From: Glandiceps talaboti
Taxonomy: Eukaryota > Hemichordata > Enteropneusta > Spengelidae
Assembly: GCF_964340395.1 (NCBI RefSeq)
Contig: NW_027554290.1
Location: 62,001 to 126,000 of the forward strand
Reading direction: 5' to 3'
DNA length: 64,000 nt
Made by a program: the position numbers and the translations under genes. A model generated the notes under the pieces. It did no database searches and had not been told where the DNA came from. It saw nothing but the letters and a program-made list of their open reading frames with translations. Shown piece by piece: positions 56,926-64,000 of the stretch. The number at the start of each line of letters is the position of its first letter. The stretch's first letter is position 1.

Positions 56926-56942
56926 GCTGTTAATATTTTCAG
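56926..56942 (+). other. Array-exon linker with 3' splice acceptor
   Basis: Seventeen bases separate the truncated last 58-bp monomer from the exon. They end in TATTTTCAG, a good acceptor with a short pyrimidine tract. TTAAT at 56930-56934 fits the loose animal branch-site pattern but is only about 9 nt from the AG, which is closer than usual. The next upstream branch-like motif, TTGAC, lies in the last monomer and has several AGs between it and the acceptor. Assignment of the acceptor rests on the open frame that follows it and on the in-frame match to the next exon. Confidence 0.7.
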
Positions 56943-57046
56943 ACATTCCCAACTTATTAGAGGTAATCGAAGGCTCAAAAGAGAAAGATACAAAAATACG
57001 GACGCCATTAGATTTAGGCACTAGAAATGAAGAGCCTGAGGAAATG
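56943..57046 (+). CDS. BEN-domain protein, internal exon n (partial gene)
   Basis: This is a 104-nt exon. The first two bases complete a codon begun in an upstream exon outside the window, and 34 full codons follow, ending in phase 0. Only this frame is open: the other two hit TAG at once or near the end. It encodes a charged linker that starts IPNLLEVIEG and ends in the acidic stretch EEPEEM, with no recognisable fold of its own. The donor is ATG then GTAAGT, a near-perfect consensus. The exon joins in frame to the next exon, where the BEN domain starts. The start codon and N-terminal half of the protein must lie beyond the 57-kb minisatellite to the left. The protein is inferred to be nuclear from the domain that follows. 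Confidence 0.75.
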
Positions 57047-57285
57047 GTAAGTGCTGACGTGTAGAAATTATCACTTTCATTTATTTATCCTCATCAATGT
57101 TTTGCTACCTAGGGTGGCACATGAGTAAACATTTCCTCACTCATTTTACTGGGGTTCACACCTAAATTTTTAGTGACTATGCATGTTTTGTTTTTGTTTT
57201 TTACATGAAAAGGCCCTACATTTTCACATTTCTGTAGCTTCATATTGAATGTTATAAGAAAGAGTTGTGTAGCTAGGGTTCATAC

Positions 57286-57478
57286 AGTCCTGGAAAACCC
57301 TAGAAAATTGAGTGTCCATTGTTGTTTAAAAATGTTGGGTGTCCCCTGAGATGGGAAAGGGAGAGTTCAGTCTCTTACAACATGAATAATGTGTGCATCG
57401 TATGGTACAAGGTGAAATTCACTAATGTATCATTATGTCTTCCAAATAGGAAGGATTAGATAGATGAAAAATATGAAT

Positions 57479-57509
<31 letters not shown>

Positions 57510-57608
57510 TGACATGGGATAAATGTGTTCCATTGGTAAACACTCATGGAAGATGACCAAAATTGAATACCCCTGGAAAACTGATGAAAAAGTGATGGAA
57601 TGTTATTT
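57286..57608. repeat. Possible decayed dispersed repeat in the intron
   Basis: CCTGGAAAACCC near 57290 and CCTGGAAAACTGATGAAAAA near 57571 share a CCTGGAAAAC core followed by GAAAA- and GGAA-rich sequence, and a dinucleotide run lies between them. This kind of TGGAAAA-rich text recurs in many animal introns, and I suspect an old interspersed element. No terminal repeats or target duplication are visible, so this is a weak call. Confidence 0.25.
57483..57509. repeat. (TG)n microsatellite
   Basis: A perfect TG dinucleotide run of 27 nt inside the BEN-gene intron. It is likely length-polymorphic. Its antisense frame gives a spurious His-Thr repeat. Confidence 0.97.
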
Positions 57609-57674
57609 GACTTTGAATGTAATAATTGTAAATCATTCAAAATGTGTTAAATTTTATAACTTCTATGCTTATAG

Positions 57675-57882
57675 GTAACATTGTGGCCTGGTGCTTTAGT
57701 TACACCATCACAGTACAGAAGCCTGACATCGAGAAAGGGGAAGGTTTCGGATTTCACGAATTGTTTACTAAGAATGCTTCATCCAAAAGAGATGCTTGCC
57801 AAGAGCTCTCTTACAGGCAAAGCAAGCAATGCTTTTAATAAGGTTCCAAAAGTGAAGTTGCCAGATGTAGATTCTGCAGTCT
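57675..57882 (+). CDS. BEN-domain protein, exon n+1 (N-terminal part of BEN domain)
   Basis: This 208-nt exon starts in phase 0 after CTTATAG and ends with one base of a split Leu codon before a consensus GTAAGT donor. It encodes 69 residues with the usual layout of a BEN domain. There is an opening strand, VTLWPGALV, then a helix with conserved hydrophobics (DFTNCLLRMLHPKEML), then the family-typical SSLTGK turn, then a spacer and the LPDVDSAV segment that starts the next helix. BEN domains bind DNA or chromatin proteins in transcriptional repressors such as the BEND and insensitive families. The assignment is from memory of the family pattern, not from a search. Reading through the donor would add CKYFQ and stop at 57897-57899. 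Confidence 0.8.
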
Positions 57883-58362
57883 GTAAGTATTTTCAATAAT
57901 TTGTATCTAGTGAGTAAATCTTTAGCAATAAAATTAATATACTAAGCCATACATATTTGTACATGAATTTGTGAATTTCCATGGGCCTCGGTTTTTGTTT
58001 TGTTTCTCAAAATGTTAAATTTAAAACGGGACAAAAACTCATCAATACAAGCAACCTGATTACTTTGAATGGTCTAGAACAAAGCAGATTAACTTTTGAA
58101 AATTGGAAAAAAATTGCCCCATTACAAACACTTCGTACATAGCCCATTGTGATGAACTGTTATTTTAAATTACTATTGCCTCATAAGTGAAAGGTTAAGA
58201 AACAGAAATTCCCCATCAAACACTACTGTTCTTGTCAAGGTTACTCATATTTACAAGTCATCTATTCTGCTGAGCTTGGTTATACTACTTTCATTCAATT
58301 TACATCACATGCTTTCCTTTGCTAATTAATTTTTTCTTCTTCTTTATTAATTTCTTCCGTAG
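57883..58362 (+). other. Intron, 480 bp, splitting the BEN domain
   Basis: A phase-1 intron from GTAAGT to a strong acceptor: a long T/C tract (TTTTTTCTTCTTC and more) ending TTCCGTAG. An in-frame stop and an AATAAA hexamer lie close to its 5' end. The rest is AT-rich single-copy sequence with no other feature that I can support. Confidence 0.72.
57927..57932 (+). promoter_or_regulatory. Candidate intronic poly(A) signal
   Basis: A perfect AATAAA, 28 nt after the stop codon reached if the preceding donor is not used. It could end a shorter transcript lacking the C-terminal third of the BEN domain. The hexamer is common by chance in AT-rich DNA. Confidence 0.3.
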
Positions 58363-58466
58363 TGTATATAAAAGATGAAACAAAGTGCACTGATGAAAAG
58401 GCGATGAAAATGTGCATTACACAATTGCTAAATACCGAAAGCAAACAGTACAGGTGCGAAAGTTAA
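58363..58466 (+). CDS. BEN-domain protein, last visible exon (C-terminal part of BEN domain)
   Basis: The exon begins after TTCCGTAG. Its first two bases complete the split Leu codon, then 33 codons run to TAA at 58464-58466. The segment LYIKDETKCT, then DEKAMKMCITQLLNTESKQYR, fits the closing helices of a BEN domain, which normally end in a basic/polar helix like this. The domain therefore looks complete at about 100 residues over the two exons, with no break. The protein would end RCES. An alternative is the TACAG then GTGCGA donor at 58453/58454, which would carry the frame into an exon outside the window. I favour termination here, because no further exon is evident before 62.2 kb. Confidence 0.65.
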
Positions 58467-58493
58467 AAAATAACAGCTCTGGTTTGCGGGAAT
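58467..58493 (+). other. Short spacer between stop codon and second minisatellite
   Basis: Twenty-seven bases of single-copy sequence that begin with an A-rich run. No poly(A) signal is present before the minisatellite starts. If this exon is terminal, the 3' UTR runs directly into the repeat. Confidence 0.6.
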
Positions 58494-58556
58494 GCATCAA
58501 ATGGTCTCTGATGTAGTTGTCATCAAAAATTCTGATGTAGTTGTAATTTGTTAAAC
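58494..58556 (-). repeat. Degenerate 24-bp-type units at the edge of the second array
   Basis: GCATCAAATGGTCTCTGATG, then TAGTTGTCATCAAA, then TGATGTAGTTGTAA, is about two imperfect copies of the reverse complement of the 24-bp unit that makes up the array at 60768-62182. The 43/44-bp array then starts. This edge looks like the ancestral form from which the longer unit grew. Confidence 0.7.
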
Positions 58557-60723
58557 GGTCTGTTGTAGTTGAGGTTTGATGTAGTTATTTGTCATCAAAT
58601 AGTCTGTTGTAGTTGAGGTTTGATGTAGTTATTGTCATCAAATAGTCTGTTGTAGTTGAGGTTTGATGTAGTTATTGTCATCAAATAGTCTGTTGTAGTT
58701 GAGGTTTGATGTAGTTATTTGTCATCAAATAGTCTATTGTAGTTGAAGATTGATGTAGTTATTTGTCATCAAATAGTCTGTTGTAGTTGAGGTTTGATGT
58801 AGTTATTGTCATTAAATAGTCTGTTGTAGTTGAGGTTTGATGTAGTTATTTGTCATCAAATATTAGTCTGTTGTAGTTGAGGTTTGATGTAGTTATTGTC
58901 ATCAAATAGTCTGTTATAGTTCAGGTTTGATGTAGTTATTGTCATCAAATAGTCTGTTGTAGTTGAGGTTTGATGTAGTTATTTGTCATCAAATAGTCTG
59001 TTGTAGTTGAGGTTTGATGTAGTTATTTGTCATCAAATAGTCTGATGTAGTTGAGGTTTGATGTAGTTATTGTCATCAAATAGTCTGTTGTAGTTGAGGT
59101 TTGATGTAGTTATTTGTCATTAAATAGTCTGTTGTAGTTGAGGTTTGATGTAGTTATTTGTCATCAAATAGTCTGATGTAGTTGAGGTTTGATGTAGTTT
59201 TTGTCATCAAATAGTCTGATGTAGTTGAGGTTTGATGTAGTTATTGTCATCAAATAGTCTGTTGTAGTTGAGGTTTGATGTAGTTATTTGTCATCAAATA
59301 GTCTGTTGTAGTTGAGGTTTGATGTAGTTATTGTCATCAAATAGTCTGTTGTAGTTGAGGTTTGATGTAGTTATTTGTCATCAAATAGTCTGTTGAAGTT
59401 GAGGTTTGATGTAGTTATTTGTCATCAAATAGTCTGTTGTAGTTGAGGTTTGATGTAGTTATTGTCATCAAATAGTCTGTTGTAGTTGAGGTTTGATGTA
59501 GTTATTTGTCATCAAATAGTCTGTTGTAGTTGAAGTTTGATGTAGTTATTTGTCATCAAATAGTCTGTTGTAGTTGAGGTTTGATGTAGTTATTGTCATC
59601 AAATAGTCTGTTGTAGTTGCATGAGGTTTGATGTAGTTATTGTCATCAAATAGTCTGTTGTAGTTGAGGTTTGATGTAGTTATTTGTCATCAAATAGTCT
59701 GTTGTAGTTGAGGTTTGATGTAGTTATTTGTCATCAAATAGTCTGTTGTAGTTGCATGAGGTTTGATGTAGTTATTGTCATCAAATAGTCTGTTGTAGTT
59801 GAGGTTTGATGTAGTTATTGTCATCAAATAGTCTGTTGTAGTTGAGGTTTGATGTAGTTATTGTCATCAAATAGTCTGTTGTAGTTGCATGAGGTTTGAT
59901 GTAGTTATTTGTCATCAAATAGTCTGATGTAGTTGAGGTTTGATGTAGTTATTTGTCATCAAATAGTCTGATGTAGTTGAGGTTTGATGTAGTTATTGTC
60001 ATCAAATAGTCTGATGTAGTTGAGGTTTGATGTAGTTATTTGTCATCAAATAGTCTGATGTAGTTGAGGTTTGATGTAGTTATTGTCATCAAATAGTCTG
60101 TTGTAGTTGAGGTTTGATGTAGTTATTGTCATCAAATAGTCTGTTGTAGTTGCATGAGGTTTGATGTAGTTATTTGTCATCAAATAGTCTGATGTAGTTG
60201 AGGTTTGATGTAGTTATTTGTCATCAAATAGTCTGATGTAGTTGAGGTTTGATGTAGTTATTTGTCATCAAATAGTCTGATGTAGTTGGGGTTTGATGTA
60301 GTTATTTGTCATCAAATAGTCTGTTGTAGTTGAGGTTTGATGTAGTTATTTGTCATCAAATAGTCTGATGTAGTTGAGGTTTGATGTAGTTATTTGTCAT
60401 CAAATAGTCTGTTGTAGTTGAGGTTTGAAGTAGTTATTGTCATCAAATAGTCTGTTGTAGTTGAGGTTTGATGTAGTTATTGTCATCAAATAGTCTGTTG
60501 TAGTTGAGGTTTGATGTAGTTACGGTATTGTCATTAAATAGTTTGTTGTAGTTGAGGTTTGATGTAGTTATTTGTCATCAAATAGTCTGATGTAGTTGAG
60601 GTTTGATGTAGTTATTTGTCATTAAATAGTCTGTTGTAGTTGAGGTTTGATGTAGTTATTGTCATCAAATAGTCTGTTGTAGTTGAGGTTTGATGTAGTT
60701 ATTTGTCATCAAATAGTCTGATG
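58557..60723 (+). repeat. 43/44-bp tandem minisatellite, about 50 copies
   Basis: The unit reads GTCTGTTGTAGTTGAGG, then TTTGATGTAGTTATTTG, then TCATCAAATA. Length alternates between 43 and 44 through TTATTG or TTATTTG. Four units carry a 4-base GCAT insertion (near 59619, 59754, 59887 and 60152), spaced about 133-135 bp or twice that, so a three-unit higher-order repeat has spread locally. CTGTTGTAG versus CTGATGTAG marks a second recurring variant. No long ORF runs through it. Its TGTCATCAAATAGTC part is the inverse of the core of the 24-bp array to the right. Confidence 0.96.
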
Positions 60724-60730
60724 TTAAAGT

Positions 60731-60767
60731 TCAAAGGTAATGTTAACTCTCACAAATTATCATTATT
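60731..60767 (+). repeat. Left terminal inverted repeat
   Basis: Starts TCAAAGGTAATGTTAACTCT and ends ATTATCATTATT. Its reverse complement is found at 62183-62219 with two mismatches. Inside it, the sequence passes directly into the first 24-bp unit. Confidence 0.85.
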
Positions 60768-62182
60768 TGGTGACAACTACATCAGACCATTTGGTGACAA
60801 CTAAATCAGACCATTTGATGACAACTATATCAGACCATTTGGTGACAACTACATCAGACCATTTGATGACAACTAAATCAGACCATTTGATGACAACTAT
60901 ATCAGACCATTTGATGACAACTATATCAGACCATTTGATGACAACTAAATCTGACCATTTGGTGACAACTAAATCAGACCATTTGATGACAACTATATCA
61001 GACCATTTGATGACAACTATACCAGACCATTTGATGACAACTATATCAGACCATTTGGTGACAACTAAATCAGACCATTTGGTGACAACTAAATCAGACC
61101 ATTTGATGACAACTATATCAGACCATTTGATGACAACTAAATCAGACCATTTGATGACAACTATATCAGACCATTTGATGACAACTATATATCAGACCAT
61201 TTGGTGACAACTAAATCAGACCATTTGATGACAACTATATCAGACCATTTGATGACAACTATATCAGACCATTTGGTGACAACTAAATCAGACCATTTGG
61301 TGACAACTAAATCAGACCATTTGATGACAACTATATCAGACCATTTGATGACAACTAAATCAGACCATTTGATGACAACTATATCAGACCATTTGATGAC
61401 AACTATATCAGACCATTTGGTGACAACTAAATCAGACCATTTGGTGACAACTAAATCAGACCATTTGATGACAACTATATCAGACCATTTGATGACAACT
61501 ATATATCAGACCATTTGGTTACAACTAAATCAGACCATTTGATGACAACTATATCAGACCATTTGATGACAACTATATCAGACCATTTGATGACAACTAT
61601 ATCAGACCATTTGATGACAACTAAATCAGACCATTTGATGACAACTATATCAGACCATTTGATGACAACTATATCAGACCATTTGATGACAACTAAATCA
61701 GACCATTTGGTGACAACTAAATCAGACCATTTGGTGACAACTATATCAGACCATTTGGTGACAACTACATCAGACCATTTGGTGACAACTAAATCAGACC
61801 ATTTGATGACAACTATATCAGACCATTTGATGACAACTATATCAGACCATTTGATGACAACTAAATCAGACCATTTGATGACAACTAAATCAGACCATTT
61901 GATGACAACTATATCAGACCATTTGATGACAACTATATCAGACCATTTGATGACAACTATATCAGACCATCTGGTGACCACTAAATCAGACCATTTGATG
62001 ACAACTATCAGACCATTTGATGACAACTATATCAGACCATTTGATGACAACTACGTCAGACCATTTGGTGACAACTAAATCATACTATTTTGTGACTACT
62101 ACATCAGACCATTTGGTGACAACTACATCAGACCATTTGATGACAACTAAATCAGACCATTTGGTGACAAGTAAATCATACT
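60768..62182 (+). repeat. 24-bp tandem minisatellite, about 59 copies
   Basis: The unit is GACCATTTGATGACAACT then ATATCA. Recurring variants are GGTGAC for GATGAC, and AAATCA or ACATCA for ATATCA. Because 24 is a multiple of three, a frame reads as a repeated octapeptide DHLMTTIS, and the antisense strand is open as well. Two-base insertions (near 61187 and 61501) and a two-base deletion (near 62008) shift the frame, so I do not treat it as coding. The two insertions are 314 bp apart, which is a 13-unit duplication carrying its own variant. The last few units, after about 62080, are more diverged. Confidence 0.96.
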
Positions 62183-62219
62183 AATAATGATAATATGTGA
62201 GAGTTAACATTACCTTCGA
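62183..62219 (-). repeat. Right terminal inverted repeat
   Basis: Reads AATAATGATAATATGTGAGA and continues to CATTACCTTCGA. It is the reverse complement of 60731-60767 at 35 of 37 positions. Single-copy DNA follows immediately. Confidence 0.85.
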
Positions 62220-62510
62220 TTTTTTAACAGAAAAGCTGTATATAGAAAACAACATTGTTATAATTTTTATTATTGTTATTACTATTGTTCTTGTAACTGT
62301 TTTGCAAAGAATTTAAATTAAAATGAACACTGCAATATTACAACCATACAGTGTGGACTTGATGTTTAATTTGAATGCTTGTTGAAAATGAGTGAAACGA
62401 CACTCTTTAAGTTAACTGACATACAGACAATATAGGTTAGCCTATACAATTCTATATGTTGGCCTATAGGGTACGTTAGTATTGCTACACTACTTGACAG
62501 ACATGATTGG
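62220..62510. other. AT-rich single-copy stretch, nothing recognised
   Basis: No ORF, RNA or repeat that I can support lies in these 291 bases. It holds T- and A-rich runs but no convincing poly(A) signal. Confidence 0.6.
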
Positions 62511-63126
<616 letters not shown>

Positions 63127-63134
63127 ACTTCCGG
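63127..63134. promoter_or_regulatory. ETS-type motif ACTTCCGG
   Basis: ACTTCCGG matches the ETS/GABP core, common in housekeeping promoters. It lies in a stretch with more CpG than the rest of the window. It is a single short motif, so the support is weak. Confidence 0.25.
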
Positions 63135-63248
63135 GTTGACATAAACGTTAAACGTGATACAGTCGGCCCTATAATTACTAAGAAATGACAAAACCGTTCG
63201 CAAAATAAAGTTCAGGATTTTAATTTTTCAAACTGAATACCAAAACAT

Positions 63249-63272
63249 GAACACGGAACACGGAACACGGAA
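63249..63272 (+). repeat. GAACACG triplet repeat
   Basis: Three consecutive GAACACG heptamers followed by GAA. It lies 11 nt from a perfect palindrome. Confidence 0.85.
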
Positions 63273-63283
63273 TCGTGACAGTG

Positions 63284-63321
63284 CATGGATGTATTAGTGA
63301 TGTATCACTAATACATCCATG
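63284..63321. repeat. Perfect palindrome, 18-bp arms, 2-nt centre
   Basis: CATGGATGTATTAGTGAT, then GT, then its exact reverse complement. All 18 pairs match and pairing stops at both outer edges. It could form a stable hairpin as RNA or a cruciform as DNA. It could also be the remnant of a very short inverted-repeat element or an arrest/recombination site. It is not a typical terminator. Confidence 0.9.
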
Positions 63322-63780
63322 GTCAGTGTTACTAAGTAAGTTAGCAGTTTCATTGTAGGCTGTAAGTTGTACCGGTAAAAAAAACGATCATCACATCATG
63401 TAGGAAGTACAAAAACATAGAATACGTTGTTTTCTTGCTGAATAAACTCACTGAAATAGCAACACGGTCAAATTGCGTCTTCGATTTTGACAGCCACCAT
63501 TGTTATGATTGAGCTTCACTAGTTCCGTTGAACGTGGCCGGGCGAACACCGACATCCAATTTGTACAGCGTTTTTACAAAGGGAGCTCGTCAATAACCTA
63601 CCGAATAATTAACTCAGAAACGTAGTTTAAATACTAACTGATCTAAGAATTACTGTTCAGAAAGACTACGCATCCGTACATATGCAAATACGAATTCATC
63701 GGACAAAGATTTCAACTTTACTATTTACTTGTTACAGTGTAGAGGATTTATTATACACATATCATCGTACAACTAATTTT

Positions 63781-63827
63781 ATTGGCTATAATATTAGCTA
63801 CATTTGAAAGGTCTCACTTGATTGGCT
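63781..63827 (-). promoter_or_regulatory. Pair of inverted CCAAT boxes
   Basis: ATTGGCT occurs at 63781-63787 and again at 63821-63827, exactly 40 bp apart, so AGCCAAT lies twice on the minus strand. Paired CCAAT boxes (NF-Y type) are typical of animal promoters and work in either orientation. A candidate start codon follows 65 nt downstream. Confidence 0.3.
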
Positions 63828-63891
63828 CATTGTTCGTTATTCCCGTTTTCAAGAGACACTCCGCCAGAATAAAGTGCCACATAGTACAGCA

Positions 63892-63990
63892 ATGGCGCGA
63901 GATCGTCTGTTGGGCGACTTTCCCACCGGGTGTGCTTTTATGCTTCATACATACTGTATACATGTCAATATTATTTTCAAAGATAATTAA
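63892..63990 (+). CDS. Possible first coding exon or short ORF (speculative)
   Basis: An ATG in a fair Kozak setting (CAGCAATGG) opens a 32-codon frame starting MARDRLLGDFPTG and ending at TAA 63988-63990. The first 13 codons are richer in G+C and CpG than the surroundings. A possible donor, GGGTGTGC, follows FPT, which would make this a first exon of a gene to the right of the window. I do not recognise the protein, and a chance ORF is quite possible. Confidence 0.2.
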   Translation: MARDRLLGDFPTGCAFMLHTYCIHVNIIFKDN

Positions 63991-64000
63991 TTAAATATAC

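Larger units (their letters stand above)
57047..57674 (+). other. Intron, 628 bp
   Basis: A phase-0 intron bounded by GTAAGT and a pyrimidine-rich CTTATAG acceptor. It contains a TG microsatellite at 57483-57509 and short segments around 57286-57312 and 57570-57600 that look like pieces of one old dispersed repeat. I see no conserved RNA or gene in it. The short minus-strand reading frame across it is a shadow of the TG run (read as repeated His-Thr). Confidence 0.7.
60731..62219. mobile_element. Possible non-autonomous transposon: TIRs around a 24-bp array
   Basis: Two 37-nt segments in inverted orientation (35 of 37 matching) bracket the 24-bp minisatellite exactly. The element is about 1.49 kb and has no transposase. 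Both ends have TTAA just outside (60724-60727 and 62225-62228), at nearly equal distance, which could be a target duplication of the piggyBac type. However, the ends do not start with the usual piggyBac bases and TTAA is frequent in AT-rich DNA. It could equally be an unclassified TIR element whose interior was replaced by a minisatellite, or a simple inverted repeat. It sits against the end of the 43/44-bp array. Confidence 0.55.
63135..63780. other. Single-copy, somewhat CpG-richer stretch
   Basis: No long ORF is present. The stretch contains the heptamer repeat and palindrome listed separately. On the minus strand, CAATGGTGGCTG around 63489-63500 resembles a YY1-type site and also begins a 10-codon frame that stops at once. 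It may be regulatory sequence for a neighbouring gene, but I cannot show that. Confidence 0.35.

Noticed and set aside
57422-57640. 72-codon minus-strand ORF
   Set aside because: It runs through the intron and the antisense of the TG microsatellite (His-Thr repeat), with no protein-like composition.
57644-57838. 64-codon plus-strand ORF overlapping the BEN exon
   Set aside because: It is in another frame than the exon that joins to its neighbours, begins inside the intron, and shows no domain.
56881-60723. Common origin of the 58-bp and 43/44-bp arrays through the shared CTGTTGTAG
   Set aside because: Only nine bases are shared and the flanking parts do not align. Chance is likely in sequence of this composition.
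60740-62078. Three long ORFs in the 24-bp array, both strands
   Set aside because: They are by-products of a 24-base unit without stops. Frames change at 2-base indels and both strands are open equally.
63782-63994. 70-codon ORF near the right edge
   Set aside because: It starts at TTG rather than ATG, has no recognisable domain, and ends in AT-rich sequence.

Overview
The window looks like animal nuclear DNA, probably from a marine or other invertebrate. The reasons are introns with GT-AG boundaries, AT-rich non-coding DNA, several minisatellites and microsatellites, and exons of a BEN-domain protein. I cannot place the species. There is no bacterial-style gene organisation and no rRNA or tRNA that I could recognise.

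Positions 1-56925 are one uninterrupted head-to-tail minisatellite with a 58-bp monomer (about 31% G+C). It holds about 980 copies, all in one orientation, and is already running at the left edge. Diagnostic monomer variants recur at long, exactly repeated distances, so large blocks of monomers have themselves been duplicated. Three domains can be distinguished: A (about 1-22300), B (about 22380-42100) and C (about 42150-56925). The array ends 17 nt before the 3' splice site of a coding exon, so it most likely fills the 3' part of a very long intron.

Positions 56943-58466 hold the last three visible exons of a plus-strand gene. They join in frame into about 138 residues, of which the last 100 or so read as a BEN domain, a DNA- or protein-binding domain of chromatin and transcription factors. 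The upstream exons lie outside the window. The two introns are 628 and 480 bp.

Positions 58494-62219 hold two further minisatellites. The first has a 43/44-bp unit (about 50 copies). The second has a 24-bp unit (about 59 copies), is related to the first in inverted orientation, and is bracketed by a 37-bp terminal inverted repeat pair. The second array therefore looks like the body of a small non-autonomous transposon. If the BEN gene's last exon is the one seen here, both arrays would lie in or just past its 3' UTR.

Positions 62220-64000 are mostly single-copy AT-rich DNA with a 142-bp AT microsatellite, a 10-G run, a perfect 18-bp-arm palindrome, and a weak promoter-like stretch with a short possible first exon near the right edge.
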